A stretch of DNA of 64,000 nucleotides from Sipunculus nudus (lineage: Eukaryota > Annelida > Sipuncula > Golfingiida > Sipunculidae): assembly GCA_026874595.1 (NCBI GenBank), contig CM049307.1:42790362-42854361 (forward strand), written 5' to 3'. Under the pieces are notes generated by a model, which saw only the letters and a list, made by a program, of their open reading frames with translations, ran no database searches and was not told where the DNA came from. Positions 47,201 through 57,254 of this stretch are shown here, one piece after another. The position numbers were made by a program, and so were the translations under genes. Position 1 is the stretch's first letter. Every line of letters begins with the position of its first letter.

Positions 47201-50200
47201 TGTAGATAATCTGGCTCACAGGCTGAGAATTCGGCTGAATTACGGGGAATAACAGCTGCAACCACCACTCTAAGACCTACAACAGAACACTAGACCTATC
47301 CGCCAGAGATCCGCCGCAGGCAAGAAATTCTGTGGAATTCGGCAGTGTTGCAGCAGCTAAAATAATAGGTGTAATAAAAAAGTATGCGGCTGCTTAACAG
47401 TGAAATCGTCGAGCCAAGGTGCCAGATACGGTATCATACCAATGTTAAAACGAAAGCATAAAACTGTTTCGTCATGTTTTAAAAGTCCTGCAACTCTTCG
47501 GTGTTTTATGCTACTTACACAACACTTTTGCTGAAAGTTTAGATTCAATAAAGTTGAAAAGTATATTTTATTTATTTGTGAACTTTATATATGATAGGCA
47601 AAAAATTAAATGTCGAGTGCAAATCCAATGAATTAAACAAACTATGTATTAATTACTGTGGTTTATATAATATCCACAAAATTGGAAAGATTAAGCTATA
47701 ATACAACAGTAAGACCACTTTAAAAGAGGAATCCCAAATATCCCATATTATAAGTAAACACAATTGTTTAATCACTGTGCTGCATTGTCCACAAGACAGT
47801 AGATTTTATCTCATCATGTCCAGGTTATTTGTGGTTCTGTATTGTGGGCTCGGAATTATTAACTTAGAGATGGTCAATGTAATGAAACCAAATGACTGGA
47901 GATCAGGTTAAGCTCTTTACTTCTACAAATCTATCGTTTCGAAACATAGATATACATCAGCGCCTAAGGTAATTGGGTGGAGAAATACAGTTGTAAACAT
48001 CTGCAACAATACAAGACTGTGCATCAGCCATTTTGATTAGTCAATCAGTTCTTACAATACTCACTACTGTATATATAATACAGAATCATAAACATTCGTT
48101 GATTCTACGGATGTCGGATTGATCCACTCTGTTATTTAATGAGAGTTAAACGTACGGTAGGATTTTTATCATCAGAAAATTAACCTCTGTACGTATATGC
48201 TATCGAAATGTCGGATTGATCCACTCTGTTATTTAATGAGAGTCAAACGTACGGTAGGATTTTTATCACCAGAAAATTAACTTCTGTACGTATATGCTAT
48301 CGAAATGTCGGATTGATCCACTCTGCTATTTAATGAGAGTCAAACGTACGAGGGATTTGTGTAACCAGAAAATTGACCTCTGTACGTATGCTATGTAAAT
48401 GTTGGATTGATCCGCTCTGTTATTTAATGAGAGTCAAACGTACGGTAGGATTTTGAAAACCAGAAAATTAACCTCTGTACGTATGCTATGCAAATGTCGG
48501 ATTGTAAAAATGGATGCGAAAACCAGTTAAATATTATTATACGAAGGAACTATGCCTATTTTATAATAATATGAGGATGGAAGATATTTCAGACAGTTGT
48601 TATTCATAACACGAGAGAAACTTTTTTTATATCAAAAAGTGTGATGGAACGTTCACCAAGCAAGCGTGTCTGTCTGTGTTAAATCAAAAGACAGCTTGTT
48701 ATACCAACTTGTTGTAACGTAATTTATTATCTGATGAGCATTTTGCACTTTTCTGACCCGAACGTTTCAAGTACCTGTGCTATATACTCTATTCTCTATT
48801 TCAATTAAATGCATGTTTTTGTTTCATAAATTCTAGCCTTGACACACAAAGAAAATTCTGACAAAAAAAACACTAATTATTTACAATACCATGTCAGCAT
48901 AACACGCGTTTCTTTTACTGTTAACATAACTAAAGAGCGATAAACATAATTGTCTTAAAGGGTACCGATAATGACTATAAAACTTGTGGCAGATTGCGTC
49001 AAAGCTGAAGAAAAAGTGACATTGACGATAATACCAAGACCTACTGGAAGCTTCAGACTGTGTAACAAGTTACCAAGCTGCCCAAACAGTGAACATTAAG
49101 TGTAGGCGCACCGGAAATTTAATAATAACAACGACAGCGCAAGGGAATTGGACTAAGGACATATTTGAAGCCAAGCCCGTTTTCATTTTTTTCCTTTGGA
49201 CGTTAATTTGTGTACCACTAAGGTGTAACTGGATACAGCGAGCACTGTCATCCTGCTAATTGCAAACACATGATGGAGAAAACTGCGGTGTCATGAAAGC
49301 TAAGCATATGTATCTACAGTTGTAGATAACCTGGACTTAACATGTTTATAAACGCAGCGTGTTTCCATGTTCCATGCAGAAGATACCTATAGTAACACTG
49401 TTGTTAACGAGACCGTAACAACTATTAACTGAGTCGTCAAAAAAAAGTACTTCATAATAAAGGGGTGTGGTGAATTCTGTAAAATGAGTCGGTTTCCGGT
49501 AGGATAATTATGAAGGACTCGTCAATTCGGAAACATCAAATTGTCCAATTTCCCCAAAAAACTGACAGGATTTTCCAAATAAATGATGTAATCTGTCACA
49601 ATTTCAAGGTGTTTACGCAACAATGCTGATTAGCAAGTCGGTTCTGTCAATCTGCTTAACACGTGACTAGCATATGAAAAAAGTCATGCGGAAATGATTC
49701 ATTCGTGTAATTACTTTCGCAAATCATAATTTTCGGTTCTGATGTTTCTGACAAGCACGTTTTGATATGAGGCATTTTTACTTTTATATCTCTTTGCATC
49801 TACCTCGAGGTAGAAATAAGGATGACATCACCCTCAGCAAAAAAAGATGTTTAGGGATACGTTGAACTCACCCGGAAAAATAATTCATGTTTATCAACCA
49901 GTGCTTTAAAACGTGGCTGCAAGGCCAACTACCAGGCGTCAATGATTCCTGTCAAAATAACTGTGGTTACCAATTAGCTCTGCTTACAAAGCAATCACCA
50001 TGCCCTATATAACCATTAAAACACTTGCAAGGTGTCCTATCTACAGAGATAAAAAAAATATTGTTATTCTTGTCGAAGTGCAGCGAGAGCGGTGTTACCG
50101 TTAGCATGATATTTATTTTCTTTAAACCAGAGAAATTTGGTTGAAAGAAAAAAACATTTTCTAATAATTAAAAAAAACATGTATACGTATTTATTTTCTC

Positions 50201-53200
50201 AGTGATTTCACCAAAACTCTTGCTAATATTAAAAAACACTGCTTTCAAAAACTGTTCACAAATATTGTTATATATGTAGTTTCTTTTAATGATGTTTCTA
50301 TTTATTACATGGCTATATAGCATTTTTCGTATAATTGCACATCCGCATGAGCTCAACATACATCGTAAAAGGATGACTTTCGACATAAACCACGACGATT
50401 CTTTTGGCCTAAAATTTTCCCAGTTTCTGGTACAGAAACCTTTTAATTCTTGCACAAAAGAACGGACCCCATATTGAATGTGTTTTATTTTCCATTAACA
50501 AAAATACTTATTTTCATCCATGGTATGGTCGTGGTCGGTCAGACTGGCGTCAGGGGATAAAACAGATTGATAATGCTTGCACAAAACAGCTGATGCTACT
50601 CCGCTCATATGCGAAACAATAATCAGAGATCCACATCCGAAGAGGCGCAGTTGTTTGATCTACAGGATCAGTGGATATGTCTTGTTATGCATGTTTTATA
50701 ACCCTATTATTGTGTTAAGCTGAATTCGCCTCCTGTTCCTGCCGTGTTCCACGGATAAGCTGCATGGTCCACTATCTTGTTCATACTGACTAATACCGAT
50801 AGGAATTACAGAAACGATTCCGTGGGGGGGGGGGGGGGGGGGGGGGATTTTGCAGGCCTTGACACCCACCCCCTTTTCCTGACCTGGGGACCCTTGTTTT
50901 AGGGTTTTCATTATTCCTCCTGGGTTGGAACCCCCCCCCTTTTTTTCCAAAATACTGGATCCGCCCCTGTATTGTAGACAATTGTCTTGCCCTGTTTTGG
51001 CCGATTTTCATAGACCCAGTTGTTGCTCAGATCAGTTGGTATAAGTAACATAGTCATAAATGGCAGAGTCAATCTCAATACGGAGGCAGGATCTACTGGG
51101 GAAATGATGAGGCCCCTGTCCAGTGCCTACTTTGTGATCCTCGTTTCCTAGGCCCTTGATTCTCATGTTCGTATGCAATATGTCGCGTCACGACTTTCAC
51201 ACCGTAAAGTAGATCAATAAATTTGACAAAAATACGAAATGTCAAACGATCTTAAACTTTATTTTGGATTAATTTTGAACGGATGTTGTAGATATGTATT
51301 GTATATTTGCTATATATCTGCCCTTTTTACTGAATTAGTGAAATTTAAAATACCTACGAACAAAAATCAAATAAACGTGCATGTGCAGAACACATGAAAT
51401 TGGCAGAGATTTATCCCTGGCATCACCTAAATGTGAGGAGAATGCACGGCAGAGACTGAAGGGACGTACTGAGAGGGATCAAGTAGTAGATACCGTATAA
51501 CTGTAGACCTGCAAAAAAATCTTTACCCCATTATTGTGATTTGCGTCACAGTTCGCGAAGCTGAAATCGGATACACTTCATATAAGATAACTAGCCGGTC
51601 AAACAGTGAGAGCAGTAAATGTTTTATCCATCAGCCGTGGCACACGGGTACCACTCTTAAATATGAACAGACAGGTTGTATACCAGTTTATTGCAGTATC
51701 TGGTTTCAGGCGTGAAGTGTAAACTGATGTAATACTAGAACTACAAACCGGCGGTCGTTGTCGTAGAGCGTTACAGTAAAACCAGATCCTTTCCGTTCTT
51801 CCCAGTATATCTACATCCGGTCCCCCCCCCCCGGGGGGGATGAGATCCGCTACGTCAGCCATATTATTATTGCAGTTTATGTGTACTTTATTGGTCGATT
51901 GTTCGTAAAGGTTTTCATCATGTACCTGTTATAATGGATATGAATGTTGATGGTCAATAAGCTTGACGAAGCATATTATTTTCCGTGTAATATAATAGGC
52001 CGACAGGGGAGTTGGAGGCGCCTCCAGCTCTGTATGATCAATTCTAAATAAGCAATACCTCACTAAAAATAATGTAGTATACATGTACTGATAATGGCCA
52101 GTACAAACAGTTATAACAAATTTTCTCACATTCTGGCAAGCATAATTGTATAGGTGTTTGCCCATCATAATTTCCGTTTGTTAGTGCGAGAAATGTTCAC
52201 GGGGTCTTCCTAATCGTTACACCTGTCTGAAAACGATGCTCTTGCCGACTCACCAGATGTAGTGGATCATACAGCAAACACATGGGGAGTACAGTGAAAG
52301 GTATATTTTGGCAACGATAGTATATGGGTGTCAGCCCATCAAAACATGCATTCACTAGGGGGTTACATTTATACGGAGTCTTCTAATCGTTACATCTATC
52401 TATTACTGATGCTAGTGCCAAGTCAATCCAGTCTCCGGGTTTTAATCAAGTACCTATCATATAGGATATTCACAAGCATTCACTAGTGGGTTACATTTAT
52501 ACGGAGTCTTTCTAATCGTTACATCTATCTATAACTGATGCTAGTGCCAAATCAATCCAGTGGCAGGGTTTAAATCATGTACTTATCATATAAGATATTC
52601 ACAAGCATTCACTAGGGGGTTACATTTATACGGAGTCTTCCTAATCGTTACACCTGTCTATTACTGACGCTAGTGCCGAGTCAGCATGTGTTGTGGATCA
52701 TACAGCATGGGGGGAAGTTAATAGATGGACAGTCATCCCATAAACCATCCTGGCGTGACTTGCTGTCAGGACCCGGGGACAGGGAACTGGGACACATGGC
52801 ACATGGATTCATGCATGGATCTGGTTCTTTCACGTTAACAACCCCGCCCCTTGCCCCTCGCCTCTCTCTTCTAAACACAAGTGACCCATGGGTCTTTACT
52901 CTCAGCATTAACGTTCAACAAATAACACTAAGGTTTAATATCCACTCACAGCTTCAACTTTAATTTCAACATTGTTATACTCGGACTAGACCCAGTTGTG
53001 GCTCTGTTAAATGTTCTGTTCATTTAACAGAGCCACAACTGGGTCTATACTCGGACATGATTTACTCAAAGATTTACCCAAAACCGACCTGTCACACTGA
53101 AATTAATAAAAGCAAACTATGTAAAACCTAAATTCACAGTAAAATTATCTAATACAAAGTTTAAAGAACAAAAACTGACCTATCACAGTGAAATTAACAC

Positions 53201-54315
53201 CGGCACAATTTATACAACCATAATGGACCTATATTATAGAGAATTGAAGACCGACACAAATTTATACCACTAAAATGAACTTATTACAATGAAATTAACA
53301 CCGGCACGATTTATATATCCAAAAAACGACCTTTTGGCCAAAAAAAAGTATGGTTCTCAGGCACTTTTTTCAGAAATCAGTGCGGGCGGGCGATATTTTA
53401 TTTTTTTTATCTGTTTTGATGTTTCATTAAAAATGTCACTTGATCAGGGAAAAGAACGAAAATAACAGAATTGTATGACTACACAGGTAAAAGCACTACA
53501 TAACAAAGGAATCCTGATCCAAATTGGATAATTTTATTTTCTTGAAAGATGAAAATCAAAATAAAATTTTTTTTATGGGGGGGGGGGGGGGGGTTAAAAT
53601 TGACGCGGGCGGTGCCTGAGAACCATACTTGTTATTTATTTTTTGGCCTTTAAGCGAAATTAATACCGACACAATTTATACAACCAAAATGAACTGACTT
53701 GTTACAGTGAATAAATACCGACACATTTTATACAATCAAAATTGACATTTTCATAAAAAATTCTCACCGACACAATTTATACTACCAAAATGGACAAGTT
53801 TATTACGGTGAAATTAACACCGACAATTTATTCAACCAAAATGGACAAGTTTATTACAGTGAAATTAACACCGACAATTTATTCAACCAAAATGGACAAG
53901 TTTATTACGGTGAAATTAACACCGACAATTTATTCAACCAAAATGGACAAGTTTATTACAGTGAAATTAACACCGACAATTATTCAACCAAAAATGGACT
54001 TGTTATCGTATCACTAACACCGACAAAAATTATACAACTAACAATGACACATTGCCATGAAATTAACACTGACATAATTGGAAAATCAAAATGGACATAA
54101 ATATACATATAACATAAATTATTATATTAATGGACAAAGGATTTGAGGTGTGACCCAACCCTTTCTCGGTCCAGTTCGCTTTGATTATTGTATTATTCAG
54201 GTTATTATCAGAGTACGAAACATAAACTTACCTTCAGTCTAAGTTTTGTAGCACTTGGTGGACGTTTCACAAATAGGTATCCTTTCTTAACTATGTCATT
54301 CATGTTGTCCGGCAT
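37961..54315 (-). CDS. DOK-family docking protein (PH + IRS-type PTB), complete, 7 coding exons
   Basis: Minus-strand exons 54315-54232, 42972-42567, 42011-41798, 41011-40800, 40353-40249, 39423-39319 and 38211-37961 join in phase into 1377 bp, 458 residues plus TGA. Residues about 8-120 form a PH domain (GYLFVKR, WQKRFLILR, LELYES, conserved Trp111 in the C-terminal helix EEWLVAIKYL-type). Residues about 164-268 form an IRS-type PTB domain (VMQVRTDTILLLDD, CTWLLANLKKF, SGEGKFVFRT, ELVRMVKDAI). The tail has SH3-type motifs PPPVPPR (322-328) and PVLPPRK (444-450) and tyrosines 344, 365 and 387. PH-PTB-tail is the DOK layout: membrane-recruited adaptors downstream of tyrosine kinases. The N-terminus (NDIVKKGYL) recalls DOK4/5/6 and the tail recalls DOK1-3, so no paralogue symbol is given. 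Arginines that bind phosphotyrosine in DOK PTBs are not in place. Confidence 0.88.
38625..39032. mobile_element. MITE with long (about 65 bp) inverted repeats, in DOK-like intron 6
   Basis: The left arm AGTCTGTGGCACCTACGCTT ... GGCGTCTATTTCC pairs with the right arm GGAAATAGACGCC-like ... AAGCGTAGCTGCCACAGACT, allowing a few mismatches. The interior is about 270 bp and non-coding. No clear target duplication was found, so the superfamily is open. Confidence 0.65.
39319..39423 (-). CDS. DOK-like coding exon 6
   Basis: Acceptor cttttcgcag, donor gtgagt; 105 bp, phase 1 on both sides, the same length and symmetry as exon 5. It encodes VSYLDLLDELSVFQ, SIHYACLDG: two tyrosines (344, 365) in acidic or hydrophobic contexts that could be phosphorylated. 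Confidence 0.8.
39657..40211. repeat. 555-bp duplicated segment, copy 2 (DOK-like intron 5)
   Basis: Direct-orientation partner of 37359-37913. Its right end is 38 bp from the exon 5 donor. Sequence beyond both ends is unrelated, so the duplication boundaries are sharp. Confidence 0.9.
40249..40353 (-). CDS. DOK-like coding exon 5 (Pro/Ser tail)
   Basis: Acceptor gtgtctacag, donor gtgagc; 105 bp, phase 1 on both sides. It encodes a Ser run followed by PSPPPVPPRTHPSAD, containing a PxxPxR SH3 ligand. Being phase-symmetric it could be skipped without breaking the frame. Confidence 0.82.
40800..41011 (-). CDS. DOK-like coding exon 4 (PTB, second half)
   Basis: Acceptor tgattgcag, donor gtatat. 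It encodes HSKSGEGKFVFRTKHG and the C-terminal PTB helix ELVRMVKDAIHKLN, then a Ser/Leu-rich linker (LSLGANSHSSPNLADNS). Confidence 0.92.
41155..41195. repeat. (TAC)n microsatellite
   Basis: A short ACT/TAC triplet run in DOK-like intron 3. Confidence 0.8.
41798..42011 (-). CDS. DOK-like coding exon 3 (PTB, first half)
   Basis: Acceptor tatttcag, donor gtgagt; enters with two bases and leaves two. It encodes YQRLPVRVQTN, SGDYVMQVRTDTILLLDD, CTWLLANLKKF and VVTLESG, matching the first strands of IRS-type PTB domains. Confidence 0.9.
42567..42972 (-). CDS. DOK-like coding exon 2 (PH domain)
   Basis: The acceptor is a T-rich tract plus tgcag; the donor is gtatgg. It encodes 135 residues plus one base: strands WQKRFLILR and LELYESS, FTFDLRHV, AIAVTLDG, PLILASDKEEL and the helix AEWLVAIKYL, then a Ser/Pro/Thr linker with VAPRPAHS. 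An open frame upstream of the acceptor (42973-43029) is intronic. Confidence 0.92.
47040..47053. promoter_or_regulatory. Perfect palindromic X-box (RFX site)
   Basis: GTTGCCATGGTAAC matches the symmetric RFX consensus GTNRCC-N2-RGYAAC at every fixed position. ATTATTGTC, a SOX-like motif, lies directly upstream. It is within intron 1 of the DOK-like gene in a repeat-poor stretch. Function is inferred from the motif only. Confidence 0.4.
48110..48505. repeat. 97-bp tandem repeat, 4 copies
   Basis: TCGGATTGATCCACTCTG marks recur at 48114, 48211, 48308 and about 48402, with a fifth start at 48497. Each unit has AACGTACG and CTGTACGTAT, two near-palindromic CGTACG cores. Confidence 0.88.
50820..50969 (-). 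repeat. Dispersed repeat with CAGGGGCGGATCCAG terminus and poly-C/G tract
   Basis: Read on the minus strand it begins CAGGGGCGGATCCAG (50969-50955), passes G-rich runs and ends in a C-run that is a 24-G tract on the plus strand (about 50824-50847). The same terminus is at 9100. Pro-rich minus-strand open frames here are repeat-derived. Confidence 0.5.
52190..52700. repeat. About 128-bp tandem repeats
   Basis: TACGGAGTCTT-CTAATCGTTACA marks recur near 52371, 52499 and 52627, with a diverged earlier copy near 52199. Confidence 0.75.
52876..52906 (-). mobile_element. Fragment of Helentron-like 3' end
   Basis: ACAAGTGACCCATGGGTC followed by CTCAGC matches the 3' terminus of the elements at 57255 and 62465. 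No upstream body is attached, so it is a remnant. Confidence 0.5.
52987..53047. other. Perfect 27-bp hairpin with 7-nt loop
   Basis: 52987-53013 is the exact reverse complement of 53021-53047; the loop is TTCTGTT. ATACTCGGAC occurs immediately outside on both sides. See findings. Confidence 0.92.
53060..54080. repeat. 51-bp tandem repeat array with MITE insertion
   Basis: Diverged units of the type ACCAAAATGGACTTATTACAG-TGAAATTAACACCGACA fill the region. The block 53780-53990 has four near-identical 51-bp copies. Because 51 is a multiple of three, one frame stays open through it (53790-54017, a 17-residue repeat); this is not evidence of a gene. Confidence 0.85.
53336..53648. mobile_element. 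Harbinger-like MITE (copy C)
   Basis: Same ends as the other copies (GTATGGTTCTCAGGCAC, GTGCCTGAGAACCATAC) with TTT on both sides as target duplication. It contains a long poly-G run (about 53578-53593) where other copies have GCGGGGGTT. Confidence 0.85.
54232..54315 (-). CDS. DOK-like coding exon 1
   Basis: ATG at 54315-54313 is the first in frame after an upstream TGA seven codons earlier. A second in-frame ATG lies four codons on. It encodes 28 residues (MPDNMNDIVKKGYLFVKRPP and on) ending at donor gtaagt in phase 0. It contains the first PH strand. Confidence 0.85.
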
Positions 54316-54429
54316 GCCGGGCGTACAGAGGTATCACAGTATAGTTTGTGTTTGACGTTATTCAGCCTGACCGCAGCGGGTCCGGGGGAGAGAGCTACAT
54401 CCACGCGTCTATTCTGGCACGCTGCTCAG

Positions 54430-54475
54430 TTCGTTATCAGCTGAGCGCCCGCCCGCTAACGGTATATACAACGGC
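54430..54475 (-). promoter_or_regulatory. Candidate core promoter of the DOK-like gene
   Basis: On the minus strand a TATA-like TGTATATACC (about 54470-54461) is followed by GGGCGGGCGC and lies about 150 bp upstream of the start codon. The stretch between is the likely 5'UTR. No transcript evidence is available; the 5'UTR may instead have an upstream exon. Confidence 0.35.
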
Positions 54476-55043
54476 AGTGTGCACTCGATGACACCGCGCA
54501 GACGCCGTGACTGCAGCCTCAGCAAGCGGCACAGGGCCGGTTTGTTTGTTCAATGCGTACAGGCCGCCGTAGGTTGTGGCTGGAGTAGGTTGAATTGTTT
54601 CCCGCTGAGCCTTCTTTCTTGGCCAGTTTCCACCACTGACTACACCATCACTACCACCACCTACGCTGTTAAGATGATCTGACCACTGCCGCCTGATGCA
54701 GCTGTTTCTTGAACTATCCAGTGACACTATCTCTCAGTTACTGAATCAGCAGTTTGAGATTCGGCCAGCAGTCTCTCCATCTGTTTAGGCATCTCTCCAG
54801 CCTCCAGCTAGATGTTAACTTGTTTCCCCGCCCGTCCACAGTAGACAGGAAAGGTCGCTCGGCAGCGCCAAATGTTCTCAGATGTCAGCAATATACCCTG
54901 TCCGGGTTCTTCTCCGGAAATTCCATATATACTTAGCATAAATAGAAACTTGCGCATCCCTATAGACACGCCTCTAACATGTTTCATACTCTATATTGAT
55001 GTCAACATATGAAAAATATTTAATGAAGCAAAAGCTAGAATTA

Positions 55044-55382
55044 GGTCAAAATAAAAAAGGTATGGTTCTCAGGCACTTTCTTTCAGAAACCGGTTCGGTC
55101 GCGCATTTTTTTACACCTATTTTAGTATGTTTCGATAAAAATGTCATGTATATGATCAGGGAAAGCTGGATAATAACAGAATCTTTTTGCTAAAACAGGT
55201 AAAAGCCCTACATAACAAAGAAAATCTTATCAAAATTGTATTATTTTATCCTCTTGCAAGAAATGTCCGAGCGGCTGGAGCTCACAATTGGTAAGTTTCT
55301 ATTGAAAATAAAAATAAACTTTTGATGCGGGGGTTAAATTGACGCGGGTGGTGCAGGCATGAGAACTCTACCTTTTTTGGCT
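55044..55382. mobile_element. Harbinger-like MITE (copy D)
   Basis: Diverged ends (GGTC...GGTATGGTTCTCAGGCAC and GGCATGAGAACTCTACC...GGCT) with TTA on both sides (55041-55043, 55383-55385). TTA is a canonical PIF/Harbinger target. Confidence 0.8.
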
Positions 55383-55410
55383 TTAATTAAGGTTTTACGA
55401 ACATTATAAG

Positions 55411-55531
55411 GGGCCAATTGGCGAGCGGTATTATTCTTGGCAGTGGGTTTGTGTTACGGGGTGCACATAAAAGCGATTGGGACGCCGGACTTGAGCGCCA
55501 CCGACCTGGGTTCGACTCCCGGATCGGCCCA
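55411..55531 (+). repeat. tRNA-like sequence, probable SINE head
   Basis: It has an RNA polymerase III A box (TGGCGAGCGG, 55419-55428) and B box (GGTTCGACTCC, 55509-55519). GGGCC at the start can pair with GGCCC near 55526-55530. The A-to-B spacing of about 80 bp is too long for an ordinary tRNA without an intron, so a tRNA-derived SINE or tRNA pseudogene is more likely. Confidence 0.45.
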
Positions 55532-57254
55532 GGATTTTTCCCCTCAACAATTTGTCTTCATAACAGTTTGTCTCTCAGCAGATTTAAGCGAAAAGTATTT
55601 CTACAGAATTAATGTGTTCTACACATTAGGAGGACTAAGAAACATCCAAGAAACAAACCAATTTTAAAAAATAATCTGATTCACTATAAATATATATTTT
55701 TTTAATTCAAAGGGTGCGATCCCATTCTGACATACACCTATGTCATCATAGTAGGGCTATTTATAGGTACATTGTATTAATAAATTGGTGACCTGGGATT
55801 TGACCGTTTAACAGTGATACCATTGGACACACTACAGTTTAATGTGACTCCGGGGTTTAAATGCCCCCGACAATATTTAATTGGTATATAAACTTACTAA
55901 CTTACATAGTTTGACGTTTGGAAAAATGAATTTCGTGTGTTTGATACCGCGAAAAGATAAGCTGGTGAATAAAATGATAAAATTAAGGGTTCTTGCAAAA
56001 TTTTAATCAAATATTCAATCTAATAATTAATCATATCTAAATCTTGAACAATCTATTGCCGAAACAACAATTATCACAGGGTAGTTAGAAAGTAAAAAGG
56101 GGTATACACATCTGGGTTTACTCTTAAAGCTTTACACAGTGATATGTTATAACCTTATCAATGCTGATACACTTTTTTTATTTCATTGACAGCCATGTCC
56201 AACTGAAATGGGTACGGAAACAGACCATTGTCCGATAAAAACAGTACTGTTCACATAACATCAGCGACATTTGTGATGTCAGAATCACATTTTGTATTGC
56301 ATGGGCCAATACAAGAAGACAATAGCAGCCAGTTGCTGCATCTGTTTCTATAGCTATATCTACTATTATGGTTATTATAGTTTTATAGTATCTTCTGGCC
56401 AGTTAGCTAGATGCTCAGGGCTTTGGAACAAAACTTGTAAAATATATTGCTTGAAAAACAAATTCATGATGACTTTATAATATTATAGTGTTTATATATA
56501 TATATATCTTATGTGTGCGAAATGACATATGTGTGTGTGTGTGTGTGTGTACATTGTGCACTCGCTTTGTTACCAGCTTTTGGCTCGTTCCGCACGTCCT
56601 GAGAGTGGGTTGTATATTGTTCCGTACATTGTAAACATCGGGTTATTAAATCGACAACTTTAGGGTTGTCAAAAGGGGGTACCTAAAACAACCAGGTTGT
56701 CAAAATATCAATTTGAAAACCCTATATGACAACCCTTCAACTCTAGGATTACAGAATACCATGGCTGAGCCACTGAATTAAGATGCCTCGTTTTTGTTAT
56801 AATAACCATTGGTACAACCCATGCATGTGAAATAAATAAAGTTAAAATGCTATAACACTTAGCGTTTGATGTTTATCTCTTTCTCAGTAATTTAGTTTTT
56901 TTGGGCCGGGAATCGAAACCCGTCGTTTAAAATGTTTTATTTCCGATATAGATAATCCGATATCAAACAAATTTCAACTAACGGGATTCGCTTTGGTGTA
57001 AACTTACATGAACTAAAGGATCAAAATGAAGAACTAAACAGGGTGTGACAGGTGTTATAATGGAAATCATGGAGGAAAGGCGGTGAAACACATCACTCAT
57101 GAAAACAATATATGATAGACAAATGTAGGACTGGGAATAAAGAAAAGTAGGACGAAAGTAGGAAAATTGAAGGAAAAAGAAGGACAACCGTATAGGACTG
57201 AAACCACACAACTAACGACATTATTCATACTCATTCTTAATAAAAGAGTGTTCA
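55532..57254. other. Intergenic DNA
   Basis: A (GT)n run at about 56531-56550, a TA run near 56494 and short GGTTGTCAAAA repeats near 56665-56705. No gene is supported. Confidence 0.45.

Larger units (their letters stand above)
42973..54231 (-). other. DOK-like intron 1 (11.3 kb)
   Basis: Mostly unique DNA with a poly-T run by its 3' splice site, tandem repeats (48110-48505, 52190-52700, 53060-54080), a MITE (53336-53648), a poly-G tract and a hairpin. 43.1-47.6 kb is unusually free of repeats and relatively GC-balanced for the window, a plausible place for enhancers. The open frame at 45201-45602 (plus) has no family motifs. Confidence 0.7.

Noticed and set aside
50696-51011. Pro-rich and Gly-rich minus-strand frames
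   Set aside because: They come from the poly-G/C tract and a dispersed repeat.
54437-54727. 96-codon minus-strand frame upstream of the DOK-like start
   Set aside because: It overlaps the putative promoter and 5' flank, is in no frame with the PH domain and has no domain signature; at most an upstream frame.
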